DNA of 15,630 nucleotides from Isohypsibius dastychi. Taxonomy: Eukaryota; Tardigrada; Eutardigrada; Parachela; Isohypsibiidae. Position 1 is the stretch's first letter; every line of letters begins with the position of its first letter. The translations under genes were made by a program, and so were the position numbers. The notes under the pieces were generated by a model. It did not search any database and was not told the origin of the DNA. It saw only the letters and a program-made list of their open reading frames with translations. The DNA is taken from the NCBI GenBank assembly GCA_034696485.1, contig JAQIWT010000737.1, forward strand, positions 1 to 15,630. Direction: 5' to 3'. Shown one piece after another: positions 1-8,271 of the stretch.

Positions 1-1772
1 AGAAGAATTTGGTCTCAGAAAATGACGGAATTTGATCGAAAAAAAATTTCCACCGTTTTTCTTCCGACATCAATCAAGACGATTCTATTGAACAGATTCA
101 GCTGGGGTTTCTTACAGAGCTAAAACTGCGACTTGATTCATTTCCCTCTAAATCCGAGTCGCTCACATTTTTAATGAAGTTTTAGTGGTTACACAAAGCC
201 TGGCGAGATAGATGTGGAAGGCCCTGCTAGAAAAAGCTCTAAATTTTTCTTCAGTGCGTATTTGTCCAAGATCCTTGTGCGTATAGTACGGTAATATGCT
301 GACAATCATTACTTTCTACCTTCGGAAACATCATGCCAATACTCGGGTCCAATACGACCTTAGATGCCAAAAGACTTCACACTTTTGACTCACAACGAAT
401 ACCGCGCTGCAGTTGGGGAAAAAAAAATCTACTGTTTGAAATTATCGCGTCATTTGGCATTTAACTGTCACAATGTTCTTAACAGATATCCGAGTTGGTT
501 CAACTTAACAGTGGTGGAAGTTTGATCAGCTTATGCATTTGGCGTTAGGTATGGAATTATAAGTACCTATTTCTTTTAATAATAATAATCCAGTTTCATT
601 CAAAAACGCCAACAGTGCTGCACATTTACGAACAATCTCATCAATCCAGCCAGCAAAGAATCCGACACCATCGTTGACTCCTCGGAATTCTGCGGTTCAG
701 TTCACCGGTTGATGCGTGCGATGTTCCAAAGAATATGGGCTTGAGAACGCAAAATACCGCTGTTCAGGCTCCTCCTCGATCTAGCTGTCCAGATCGACCG
801 AACGACAAAAAACATCGTTTTCGTGTGACGAATAGGTGAACTTTTTATGAGAGGCCTTCCTGGTAACTTGAACGAGATTCAGCTAATCGAATAAAAAACA
901 AAGGGGAGTAAGTAGATGGATGCGCAGTTCAACGACCGTTTTGCAGCCGAGAAAACTGAGAGTGATTAGGAGCCCATTCAAATCGGCTTGTACACTGCCA
1001 TACTGAGACAAATGGGCACACCATACCATATCTGCCAAGTTTTTGAAAGTTTGGCTATTCCGCGAACTGGAGGTTTACACCAGATATCCATTCGAAGAAA
1101 CTTTTCACTCAAGCAACACTCTTGACAACTGAGCATGTTGTCACTGAGTGCTAGAGAGACGGGTCACTTGCGCAACTTTAGTCCATTCCAATCAATCACC
1201 GGGTAACCTACGTTGATCGAAATAATTTATCAAGATCGATATTGAGAAATTTTTCTCGTTCCCAAATCGTGTTCCAGGATGTCAGCACAGTGAAGAATCT
1301 TCTCAGTCGAGTCACGTTTGGAAAACACCTGGAGACGTGAACATCCCGCGATCTTTCGGCATCCGTCTTTTTTGGAGTTTTTCTCGATTATTTTTTACAA
1401 GGCTGAATTAACTTTGAAGTTTTTGTTGTCGTCGAGATTTTGGTTTTTTTTCACAGAAAAGATTTAACTTCCTTCTGCTGCAACCCAGTGTTCCATGAGT
1501 ATTTCAACACGTGTGTAATTGTGTTCTTTTAGAATTTAAATATGTGTTACACTGCACTGTTCTTAGGTGTTTCGGTGGGAGTGAGATGAGTTTTGCTGGT
1601 CTATGAGGTGTAGACTGTGCTCCACAGGCGTTTAGTTTATTGGAGCACCAAATTGTCATTCCTGTTCCGCATTGTTGTCTCAAATTGACCTGTTACAGAG
1701 TACTTAGTGAACACCTCAAAATGCAGTTTCTGTCCTCACCAGCTTCATGTCTCACTCTACCAAGGTTTCCGT
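1..1772. other. Left outer flank, no gene recognised
   Basis: I looked at both strands here and found no frame with a recognisable motif. The open frames are short or begin with non-ATG codons. One stretch near 1239-1413 stays open for about 55 codons on the plus strand, but it has no start, no motif and no similarity I can see to other parts of the window. A short (AAT) run lies near 575-590. I treat the stretch as host intergenic or intronic DNA. Confidence 0.4.
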
Positions 1773-2030
1773 TTAAAGCGGTTTCAATCTTTTCTTGGCT
1801 CGTTCAGCCTCAATCTTCCGTTTCAGCTCAGCTAATAGATGGTCGACCAAGTCAACAACTGGATCAGCTTCCTTGTGTTTATCTATGTTGTATTCCTGAC
1901 GATGAAGTCCGATACCAGTTCACAAATAGACGCTGTTTCTCAACCTTTTAACTTGTAGAAAATTGTCAAGGTTTACAGACTTTTTCTTTCCGGTTTTAGC
2001 TCTACATTGAATATCGACTGGAAAAAACAT
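1773..2030 (-). pseudogene. Small basic protein, one in-frame stop, unknown family
   Basis: Reading the minus strand from the ATG at 2030-2028, the frame runs 86 codons to a TAA at 1775-1773 and is broken only by a TGA at 1922-1920 (codon 37). The first 36 residues include a lysine-rich TGKKKS patch. The second part is strongly helical and charged (DLVDHLLAELKRKIEAER, then AKKRLKPL), like a C-terminal amphipathic or coiled-coil segment. An A/T-rich TATA-like stretch lies just upstream at about 2050-2075. I do not recognise the family. The stop may be real decay. Alternatively, the second part may be an exon of its own, beginning after the AG at the end of ATCGTCAG just before GAATAC. The composition of the second half makes real coding likely; the first half is less sure. 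Confidence 0.45.
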
Positions 2031-2344
2031 GCAGCACTGACGTACGAAATGGTTTTTATTCGTATAAAAAGTATCTGCACAGTCTGAATTTTTCAAAATG
2101 GCTAATTGGGAATGGGCTCATTTAAAAGTTACAAATTCAGAGTAACAATCACGAACATGGATGTTACCTCACTGGCCACAAGAGGGTTGGCCACTTGTCT
2201 ACAATTTTTTTAATTTGAAACACGCGGTGGTAAAATCACTTGGCCACATATGACCGACTTCAGATGGATGGAGACCTCTTGTACCTAACGGGGACAAGAA
2301 CGGAGGGAAATCACGGTCTCACCAAAAAAACATGCATAATCCAA

Positions 2345-2420
2345 AACGATGCGATCGTTTCGAAATGGAGCAGAACTTCAATTAACTGCCATCCAGAGAA
2401 AATCAGGTGAATTATTGTGA
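2345..2420 (+). repeat. Dispersed repeat copy 1 (C-terminal coding motif)
   Basis: This stretch matches 14595-14675 in the same orientation, about 12.25 kb away on the other side of the large element. Both copies begin AACGATGCGATCGTTTC and end with a GGTGAATTATT-stop sequence. Both read as the C-terminus of the same peptide: NDAIVSK at the start and QRKSGELL before the stop. In this copy the reading frame shifts between the two halves, so it is broken. It may be a decayed gene or retrotransposon tail. I cannot name the parent. Confidence 0.6.
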
Positions 2421-2481
2421 ACTGATCCGAACTAGTGACATGGACACTTCGGGTTTTTTCTGCTTTCATCACTTGTCAAAT

Positions 2482-2671
2482 AATGCGAAAAACCACTCAA
2501 CATTTCATTCGACTCGGTCATGAAATTCAAGTGACCTTTGAGGCTGCCCAGGGTAAAGCGATATGTAATGGGCAGATAATTGATGATAACCTTCCAGGAC
2601 CACATGAGGATTTCGAGCTGATCTTGGAACAACCCACCCTGAATGAATATCGAACTTGGTGTTATCGGTAG
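2482..2671 (+). pseudogene. Possible Calx-beta-like fragment (C-terminal 62 codons)
   Basis: The frame from the ATG at 2482 stays open to the TAG at 2669-2671. The middle of the peptide reads AICNGQIIDDNLPGPHEDF followed by ELILEQPT. This resembles the end of Calx-beta repeats, where an I-x-D-D-x-x-P-E turn precedes an E-x-F-x-L-x-L strand and a proline. That is pattern matching by eye over about 30 residues only. There is no complete domain, no promoter and no clear splice site, and the flanking sequence shows nothing similar. It could be an orphan exon, a retrocopy fragment or chance. Confidence 0.3.
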
Positions 2672-3024
2672 CGCACAGGAGATTATCTATTGTCCTACAG
2701 AAATTCGAGGCAAGTGACTAAATAATCTGAGTAGTGTGAGACGGCATCTGACCACTGCAACCAAGAAAAAATTTGAAACTTGCATACTGTTAAATTCAGT
2801 TGTTCTCAAAAAACAAATCCAATAATTTTGATGACAGTTTTTTGGTTTTAGAGAAGTTCAAAAAGCTAGTGTCCTTGGAGTTTAAAATCGTAAAAAGTTT
2901 TTCGAAAAAATCATCGTTTGCGGTATACGTATTTGCTATTCATAAGAGAATTCATGGTTTCAGAAAAAGGCCGTATTCCCTATTGAACTGAACTCATACA
3001 TCAAACCAGGAATTACGTTCTCCG
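2672..3024. other. A/T-rich stretch, nothing recognised
   Basis: I see no coding motif or repeat here. A 63-codon lysine/serine/phenylalanine-rich plus-strand frame at 2800-2991 starts with TTG and looks like the product of A/T-rich composition. If the minus-strand exon just to the right is the last exon of a host gene, this stretch holds its 3' untranslated region. Confidence 0.35.
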
Positions 3025-3254
3025 TCAGCGGCGATGTGACATGAAAGTTCCGAAATTTTTCATTTGGACTAGATCCCCGTGAGATTCTTGCGATGTTGAG
3101 CCACAAAATACCAAACAGAGAGCCCAACTACCAAACGCAACATAAGTCGACAAAATAATCAATGAAATGCTGAGGTGTGATGAACCAGTAGCCGAAAGGA
3201 GAAGCGTGCCGCCGACAGCAATGACTATCAAAATGCTCGATATGCCGTCAGAAC
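3025..3254 (-). CDS. Candidate host exon with two membrane segments (3' end of a gene)
   Basis: On the minus strand a good 3' splice site (TTTGATATTGCAG) ends at 3255. The exon then runs open from 3254 to a TGA at 3027-3025. After a short SDGISS entry it encodes two hydrophobic stretches: ILIVIAVGGTLLL, and then ISLIILSTYVAFGSWALCLV ending near a Cys-Gly. A polar tail follows (SQESHGD...MSHRR). This looks like two transmembrane helices and a short soluble tail. The exon enters in phase 1, which is the phase left by the minus-strand exon ending at 13358, so the 9-kb mobile element could lie inside one intron of this gene. Phase agreement alone happens by chance one time in three. I do not recognise the protein. 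Confidence 0.5.
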
Positions 3255-3957
3255 CTGCAATATCAAATCAATTCGATGCTTGTTACTTGAATCCAAAAAA
3301 TCCCAAAACTGACATCTAACAAGATAATAGTAGATTATTGAAATATATGTAACTTCAACTTTCTGCGAGCAAAAATATTTGAATTTCACCAAAATAAAAA
3401 ACTTTGCGTACGTCCAGCCGCTTCTGTGCCAAAAGAGTAGCTCTCGTTCCTAAAAATGACGGTGTCCGGGGTGGGGATCCAAATTTTCAACAACACAAAA
3501 CTATAAGAGAAAAAGTAAGCACGAGGATCAGGTTCGCCGTTTGCTTTTCGTCCCTAATCATCGGTGAAAGATTCCGCTGTTTTAGCGATATAATAGACCG
3601 TGTGGTAGTGCGAACACTTGATGAGCATCGATCGACACGCAGGGCATAAGCTCAACAGCTGAAATTGCCAGTCAAAAGCACTTTGATGTCAATCATGTTA
3701 ATGAGTAAAAATTTATCTTTTGAGCAAACTGAACCGGAATATCCGTTTTCAAGAAGTAAAACTTTCAGTTTTGAACCTGCTTTCACAAAATCAAATCTGT
3801 CAGAATTGTTGGGTTCAATGATACATACACGATATGTTGTGTAGGGGAATAAGCCAGTAATGTTGGTTGTTGCTTTTTTTTACGGTTGAAGAACAGGGGG
3901 AGCAGTTGTTAATGGCCGAACGAAGTATCTCCACACAATATCCTCATCCTCCCATTT
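3255..3957. other. Intron or intergenic stretch between candidate exon and mobile element
   Basis: No recognisable gene is present. A plus-strand frame at 3404-3649 starts with TTG and is arginine/serine-rich. The minus strand over the same stretch is also partly open and has an AG-ending pyrimidine-rich site near 3660, so a small exon there cannot be excluded, but the donor I could pair with it is poor. If the flanking exons belong to one gene, this is intron sequence. Confidence 0.35.
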
Positions 3958-3963
3958 CTCCCA
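3958..3963. repeat. Left target-site duplication of the Polinton-like element
   Basis: CTCCCA lies directly before the left terminus (AGTAGTACA). The right terminus is followed by CTCACA at 12970-12975, a 5/6 match. Polinton/Maverick elements typically make 6-bp duplications. The single mismatch fits an old insertion. Confidence 0.6.
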
Positions 3964-4108
3964 AGTAGTACACAGAGTCCGTATACGAGGAGTCCGCCCC
4001 TTATGTGAGAAGGTAGAGTCCATGTCCCCCTACTGTGTGTGAAGGTGGAGTCCACTTCCAGTTCCAGGACCAATTTCCATTTTAATCACTTCGGTGGAAC
4101 TGGAATTT
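3964..4108 (+). repeat. Left terminal inverted repeat with two internal tandem units
   Basis: It matches the reverse complement of 12781-12969. The shared order from the outside in is AGTAGTACA, AGAGTCCGTATACGAGG, repeat units built on TGTGAGAAGGTAGAGTCCA and TGTGTGAAGGTGGAGTCCA, then CACTTCCAGTTCC and a GTGGAACTGGAA inner end. The left copy carries two of the roughly 35-bp GTAGAGTCCA-type units and the right copy three. About 10 bp between the terminal 9-mer and AGAGTCC in the right copy are missing here. Confidence 0.85.
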
Positions 4109-4564
4109 TTGAACTTGCAAAATTCTTCAAAATTTGTGGTAACGGAATATGATAAATGTAGATTGTTGCATCAATGTCATGAAACTCCGTGACGGTAAGA
4201 TTCATTGTTACTTTATTTGATATTTTTGCTTGTCTGTATGTGTGCGTGGGTGCGTCTGTGTGTAAGTTAGCGATAAGGAGAAAGAGAGAGAGAGACCGTG
4301 TGGTGACATAATAAACGTCGTTTGTTTCAATAATATGTTTTACAACAATTCGTAGCAAATGATTGCAGTTGAGCAGTCCGATGAAAATACTCTACACAAG
4401 CAGCAATTATGTTAAGCAGAATTTACGTTTATTTAACTACTTTTAAAAAATTGAAAACTTCACGCAGTTATTGATTCATATACATCTCAGCAAGATGAAT
4501 AGTTATCTTAATGACACCATACACATGGTGAATCTGTTTGCTTCATCAAAGCGACCAGAACTAG
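4109..4564. other. Non-coding stretch inside the element, with simple repeats
   Basis: A GT-rich run (about 4236-4264) is followed by a GA-rich run (GAGAAAGAGAGAGAGA near 4277-4292). The rest is A/T-rich. A short frame starting at the ATG near 4496 (MNSYLNDTIHMVN...) runs 38 codons and is not recognisable. No promoter is evident. Confidence 0.4.
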
Positions 4565-4893
4565 CAGTCACCCGAAGATGCTCATATATGGTCATACGTA
4601 TTTCATGAAAATATCATCATCAAAAATAATCTTGATCGAAATCTTCTTCAATGCCATTGTGTGAGTATATGGAGCAACAAGGATGAAAAGCAAGAAGACT
4701 TGTTATTCGCTTGACTCAGATCTTTCCATTGAAGTTGTGACCCAGTTACAAAACTTTCAGACTTAATCCTGTCCTGTCCATCGCATTGTTAATCACCAAG
4801 AAGGGAATCCACATGAATGGTGTTGAGATGGATTTCATTAAACACATTGTCTTACGTCAAGTGGTGTCAGGACTGAAACTAACAGGACGTGAA
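4565..4893 (+). pseudogene. Decayed third copy of the element's small paralogous family
   Basis: Two frame pieces resemble paralogs A (6628-7146) and B (9123-9568). The first piece, open from 4565 to a TGA at 4712-4714, carries CVSIW, twelve residues and LLFA just before the stop. Paralog A has VRAW, a similar spacer and LILGW, so the TGA falls where A has Trp and B has Tyr. The second piece, in another frame (about 4792-4893), reads KKGIHMNGVEMDFIK and aligns with KGVVIKDAELESLK of A and SGIVFDGVDLELL of B. The pieces are separated by a frameshift and about 13 extra codons. No intact product can be made. The end runs into the promoter of the RING gene. The relation rests on short aligned motifs read by eye, so it is likely but not certain. 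Confidence 0.45.
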
Positions 4894-4897
4894 AAAA

Positions 4898-4940
4898 GTT
4901 ATATAAGCTGTAAAAGTTATATCGAGCGTCCACTCGAAAT
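4898..4940 (+). promoter_or_regulatory. Core promoter of the RING gene
   Basis: A TATATAAG box at 4900-4907 lies 96 nt before the ATG at 4996. CACTCGAAATCATTT begins at 4931, 31 nt after the TATA box, where transcription would start. The same TATA-then-CTCG arrangement precedes paralog A and BIR gene 1. Confidence 0.6.
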
Positions 4941-4995
4941 CATTTAGGAGGAGTAAGTCATCAGTTATCATCAATTCTCACCTTTCATATCCACC

Positions 4996-5571
4996 ATGCC
5001 AAGATCCGACAAATTCATCATCACCATCACCGTCAACGAGTCCAAGGAGCAGAGCATTGCCAGACGTGCAGCCAAGAAGCAACAACTGCTTCACCTCGAG
5101 GTGACTGCATTGGATGCCGGACACCAGGAGGAACATCAATTCCATGTCGCATCCAGGATCGCCAATGATGCCTTGTTCAGCCATGTTCAACGTGAGCGGA
5201 ATCGCTTGACTGTCGCCAGCCACTCTGCTAAAGCCGACGGTTCGTGGGACAACTGCAGCATCTGCCAGAAGAAGCCGGAGCGTAAGGATCTCGCCTTCCT
5301 TCAGCGATGCAACCATCATCTCTTCTGCAAGGAGTGCCTCTACAACAACTTGCAGCAGAACACATTGAACGAAACGTTCTGCCCTGGACAGTGCGGTATT
5401 GAATCAGGGATCGTCATCAGCGACATGGCACTGGTGACTCCTACTCCAATCAGTCATGTAAGCAATTACGCTTTTTTTCTTCATTTGTTTCCATAATTGT
5501 AATAGAGGAATGCTTTGACTCTTTTGGTGCCGACCCTGCCGTTTAATCACACCACATTGCTCTGTGGCTAA
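4996..5571 (+). CDS. RING-finger protein, two exons with a 48-nt intron
   Basis: Likely an E3 ubiquitin ligase or a RING adaptor. The ATG at 4996 has a good context (TCCACCATGC) and the frame is intact. Residues 1-80 are basic and helical with no known domain. Residues 87-133 form a RING: C87-x2-C90, C105, a His at 107/108, C111-x2-C114, then C129-P-x2-C133. The last pair has one residue more than the usual CP-x-C, and two histidines compete for the fourth ligand. A GTAAGC donor follows codon 154 (5458), and a pyrimidine-rich stretch ends in TAATAG at 5505. Splicing gives 21 more codons to the TAA at 5569-5571. Without splicing, the frame would end at 5496. It is the only gene in the element that looks intact. 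With the BIR genes downstream it supplies the other half of an IAP-type protein. The RING call is firm; the intron is inferred. Confidence 0.8.
5458..5505 (+). other. Putative 48-nt intron of the RING gene
   Basis: It has a GTAAGC donor, a T-rich run (CTTTTTTTCTTCATTTG) and a terminal TAATAG. Its length matches the 46-nt intron inferred in the host gene on the right flank. The same bases in another frame read as FVSIIVIEE leading into the protease motif, so part of this 'intron' may be former protease coding sequence. Confidence 0.5.
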
Positions 5572-5822
5572 AGGATGAATACCAGATTGTGCAGAATGAG
5601 ATCATCCAGTCTGATAACACAACAACTTGCGGGCAATACTGCATGTTTTTCATTCTTCTTTGTTGCAATGGTTTTAGCTACAATGATATTCTAGCTGTAT
5701 TCAACAAGGACCGTAAAACAAACGATCGCTTTGTTTGTAAATTTATCAACAAATATTTTTGTTTGAACACTTTTGTTGTGGATCAAAAATTCCTCCCCCG
5801 TTCACTGGGAAAGAAACATTAA
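5472..5822 (+). pseudogene. Adenovirus-type cysteine protease (adenain-like), C-terminal part, broken
   Basis: In frame 3 the sequence reads FVSIIVIEECFDSFGADP, then meets a TAA at 5544-5546. It continues SHHIALWLKDEY...QNEIIQSDNTTTCGQYC and ends with YNDILAVFNKD, NDRFV and a TAA at 5820-5822. The FDSFG motif, the Gln a few residues before the catalytic Cys in TCGQYC, and the ND-x-x-V tail are the signature of the maturation protease shared by adenoviruses, Polintons and adintoviruses, where it cleaves capsid precursors. The N-terminal third with the catalytic His-Trp is missing: upstream lies the RING gene, in a different frame. Together with the stop this makes the copy inactive. It is the best evidence for the element's viral ancestry. 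The boundary with the RING gene suggests a deletion that brought the two together. Confidence 0.85.
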
Positions 5823-5851
5823 AAATGAAAACTTAATCGTGGTGTCGCGTT

Positions 5852-6043
5852 ATGAAACTCATATCAATTGTGAGTTCGGCATTGATTCTACTGATGATCC
5901 TTATTCGTAAGTCTATCCGATTGACTCGTGTGCAACATGCACGCAATCAATCAGCATCTATCGGAAACTATTTGGTTGCACTTCGAACGGTATTAAGGAA
6001 CGCCGGGAAATTTGACGCAGCACCCAACACTTCGTCAATCTAA
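5852..6043 (+). CDS. Small open frame with one membrane segment, uncertain
   Basis: An ATG-started frame of 63 codons begins with a strongly hydrophobic stretch (ISIVSSALILLMILI), followed by a basic, polar tail. It lies between the protease remnant and the exonuclease-like pseudogene with no promoter of its own that I can see. An alternative frame over the same stretch (reading VVSRYETHINCEFGIDS) is broken by stops, and a GTAAGT at about 5908 could be a donor site. It could be a small viral membrane protein, part of a broken gene, or chance. I have no family for it. Confidence 0.25.
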   Translation: MKLISIVSSALILLMILIRKSIRLTRVQHARNQSASIGNYLVALRTVLRNAGKFDAAPNTSSI

Positions 6044-6052
6044 CATCAAAAC

Positions 6053-6534
6053 ATGGCCGGTCGGAAGATTATTTCGGACTGTGACTGATTCGTTCTCGGA
6101 TAACAGCGGCTTATCGAGCGGTTGGCATACTGTGACACAAAAACACGCGAGAGCCGATTGTATACATTTACAATTCCTGAAAACTTCCGCGAGCATCACG
6201 TCTACTTCAATCGACAAGCCTGGAATTTCCACCGCCTGTCTTGGTCTAAGCTTGGCGAATACAGCTACCTTGAAGTACAACATGTGTTCACTGACATTAT
6301 CTTGCGCTTCAGAATGACACAGATCCTCGTTTCTGGACAAAAGGAGCCGAGAAAGTTACGATTAGTGAGAACTATCTTTATCCTGAAGTTTTCAACCTGT
6401 AATGTGTTGGTTGTCCAAGATTTGATCAGCTCTGCCCCTTCACAAAATTGATCACTCTGCAGAAAGCAGTTGTTTTTGCTGATTGGGCGAATTTTAAGGA
6501 TCTTTGCACCAGCGAGAGCGAAGACTCTTCTTGA
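6053..6534 (+). pseudogene. Broken gene of an uncharacterised family, possibly exonuclease-like
   Basis: The ATG at 6053 opens a frame with stops TGA (6086) and TAA (6101). It then runs open through RESRLYTFTIP, HHVYFNRQAWNFHRLSW and LGEYSYLEVQHV. Near 6295-6313 the frame shifts by one and continues NDTDPRFWTKGAEKV, YPEVFNL, a TAA (6400), then CVGCPRFDQLCP and a tail to the TGA at 6532. From memory, the order D-x-D near the N-terminus, W/HRLSW, a W-x-KG-x-EK motif and a GCP motif belongs to short proteins that are common in invertebrate genomes and carry an RNase H/DEDD-exonuclease-like start. I cannot name the family, and the enzyme idea is an inference. There are three stops and one frameshift in about 160 codons, so the copy is dead. 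It ends about 20 nt before the TATA box of paralog A. Confidence 0.55.
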
Positions 6535-6552
6535 AAGGCGGAGTCAATTATC

Positions 6553-6605
6553 AGTATAAAAAACCTGGTTTGCAAGCAGAACTGATCATTCCTCGTGTTT
6601 CACAT
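6553..6605 (+). promoter_or_regulatory. Core promoter of paralog A
   Basis: TATAAAAAA at 6555-6563 lies 73 nt before the ATG at 6628. CCTCGTGTTTCAC begins at 6591, 36 nt after the box, in the place of the CTCG start motif of the RING and BIR1 promoters. Confidence 0.6.
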
Positions 6606-6627
6606 TTTCGCAATCTTCTCATCAAAT

Positions 6628-7146
6628 ATGGAGCAACCGACTTAGTTTGAAAACAAGCGAGCCATCACCCAGCTTCACGCTGACGGTGATTACACTTGTT
6701 ATTCCATTACTCAACATGTGAGAGCATGGACTTTGAAAAGCAGTTACGGAAACAGCCTTATTCTGGGATGGGATGCCACGAAAGATCAGGGAGGAATGAT
6801 TGAAGCACACCAGTACAAGGGCGTAGTGATCAAAGACGCTGAACTGGAGAGCCTCAAATATTCATTCGAAAGTGGGATTTTTGGCTGCAAGATGAAGAGA
6901 GCCCGTGAACTAAAGACGAAGGAGAAAATCAAGCTTGATGGTTGCATATTTCGTAAAATCACCATGACAATCGCCGAGTTGCTACAGTATGGATTCATGA
7001 TCACATTCGGGCAAGGCAAACAGTTCTGCAAGATTGGGTTGAAACGTCTCATTGCACTTGCAGAGAAGGGGGACATGAAGATCAACGAAGGAATGGATGA
7101 AGCAGCATTGCCGAGAAGAAGTACGACGCTGAACATCTCAAGATAG
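6628..7146 (+). pseudogene. Paralog A: small protein with PC4-like pattern, one early stop
   Basis: From the ATG at 6628 the frame runs 172 codons to a TAG at 7144-7146, broken only by a TAG at codon 6 (6643-6645). No in-frame ATG lies between that stop and residue 56, so initiation after the stop would lose much of the protein. The readable part has two similar halves. The first has strands YSIT, VRAWTL and SLILGW, then KGVVIKDAELESLK; the second has ITMTIAELL, GFMITFG and FCKIGLKRLIALAE. Strands ending in a G-x-x-I strand and a helix recall the PC4/p15 single-stranded-DNA-binding fold. That is a structural guess by eye and not a family match. Paralog B is clearly homologous along its whole length, and a decayed third copy lies at 4565-4893. 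The gene has its own TATA promoter. If the early stop was once a sense codon, this is the most recently lost gene of the element. Confidence 0.6.
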
Positions 7147-7239
7147 TCAACCTGAATTCTCTTGCTGTTTTGTGTCATCCTCGTATGTTGTCATCGATTA
7201 CCATGTTTAACTGATGATGTCAATCAGAAATGAGATCAT

Positions 7240-7247
7240 TTTATTAC
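7240..7247. repeat. Left 8-bp target duplication of the hAT-like element
   Basis: TTTATTAC, repeated exactly at 9026-9033. Confidence 0.85.
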
Positions 7248-7263
7248 TAGTGTTGCGAATCCT
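7248..7263 (+). repeat. hAT-like left terminal inverted repeat
   Basis: TAGTGTTGCGAATCCT pairs with 9010-9025 (one mismatch). It is followed by a small GTCCTTAGGGAC palindrome. Confidence 0.8.
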
Positions 7264-7782
7264 CGTCCTTAGGGACGAGGAGAGTAACGATGGACAAGGT
7301 ATTTCAAATGGCTAGGAAACAAGGGAGATAATTAAGGAGCCTAAATATGGGAGGGAGAAAATTGAGGAAGATTTCTTAAAATCCTAGATATCATTTTTTA
7401 TCTGCCGCTGAGAGCGGGAGATTAGGTAGCACCACAAAACTCTAGATTGAAAGGACCCGTGCGCTTCCATGTTAATCAGAGATAACGAAATAAACGTTAT
7501 CAGTTCTGAGCTAGCGCGATCTTAGCCATGCCCTTCTTTACGTCACCGTCAGTCCACAACTGTGCATGCAGACGTGAAATTTTGTCAGTTGATCGCTTTC
7601 GCTGATTTTGGCTTGGTTTGATCACTTGTGTTGAATTAACTTGCAGAAAAGACCTGCAGTAGATTTTATGAATTGGATGTTGCTCATTTCTTTCATTTGA
7701 CTACGTTTTGCTCTTCAAGCTGATCGCAAGTGCAGTCCTCGTCCAGCAAATCGCGATGGATCGTCCCCGCGTGGTCTAAATC

Positions 7783-7983
7783 ATGATTAACAAAGTTGGG
7801 GATTGGATTGGAGTTTATTCCAATGCACTCTTTCCTGAGGTGATGGGATTCTGTGTGGACTATCCACCACGATCTGCTGGAAGCTCCGAAATGAAAACAA
7901 CAACATCCACGATCAGTTGGAAGAGAAGGACGTTCACATCAATTTCGAAAGAAACGAATATCGAAATCGACGTTTCGTTCTAA
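7783..7983 (+). CDS. Coding-like fragment in the hAT-like element, unknown
   Basis: A frame from a true ATG runs 66 codons (MINKVGDWIGVYSNALF... to ...IEIDVSF). A second frame over its 3' half is also open and reads like a coiled coil (KLRNENNNIHDQLEEKD), so a frameshifted captured gene is as likely as an intact small one. Neither resembles a transposase. It stops 8 nt before the hairpin MITE, which may have cut off its original end. I do not recognise it. Confidence 0.25.
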   Translation: MINKVGDWIGVYSNALFPEVMGFCVDYPPRSAGSSEMKTTTSTISWKRRTFTSISKETNIEIDVSF

Positions 7984-7990
7984 TTCTAAG

Positions 7991-8149
7991 TACTCCGTTC
8001 TCTTGATAAATTGGCCAAGGGTAAAATAAAATCAGTGAGTGAGGCCCCAGCCAGCGGACGCTTGTCTGTTTCTCTGTCTATCTCACTAGACCGGGCCTCA
8101 CTCACTGATTCAGTTTTATCCTTGGCCAATTTATCGAGAGAACGGAGTA
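7991..8149. mobile_element. TA-flanked hairpin MITE nested in the hAT-like element
   Basis: Arms 7991-8047 and 8093-8149 are inverted copies of 57 nt with about 5 mismatches, separated by a 45-nt loop. The outer ends are TACTCCGTTCTC and GAGAACGGAGTA. A TA at each end next to CTCC fits a Tc1/mariner-type MITE inserted at a TA dinucleotide. The transcript would form one long hairpin. The class assignment is inferred from the ends only; a structured transcription terminator is less likely given the arm length. Confidence 0.75.
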
Positions 8150-8271
8150 ATCTTTCATCATAACCAGGCTAGACCCAGAAATAAAATAATCACAATTTTA
8201 ACCACAAACCGCGGTAAGATACATATGTTCGACGGAGCAACATATATGAAACGCTTTCGTTCAAACAAAAT

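Noticed and set aside
1640-1951. 103-codon plus-strand frame.
   Set aside because: It starts with TTG, is Cys/Ser/Leu-rich without motif, and lies opposite a better minus-strand frame.
4230-4295. Possible regulatory array in the GT/GA runs.
   Set aside because: Ordinary microsatellite sequence; nothing supports a function.
4086-4358. 90-codon minus-strand frame.
   Set aside because: It starts with TTG and runs through the inverted repeat and the GA/GT microsatellites.
4978-5319. 113-codon minus-strand frame opposite the RING gene.
   Set aside because: It is a shadow of the RING exon; no motif.
6012-6340. Plus and minus frames of about 101 codons over the exonuclease-like pseudogene.
   Set aside because: They are shadows of the frame that carries the conserved motifs.
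6786-7178. 130-codon minus-strand frame opposite paralog A.
   Set aside because: Paralog A is supported by homology to paralog B; the minus frame is its shadow.
7991-8149. Bidirectional transcription terminator instead of a MITE.
   Set aside because: 57-nt arms, TA at both ends and a 45-nt loop fit a transposon far better.
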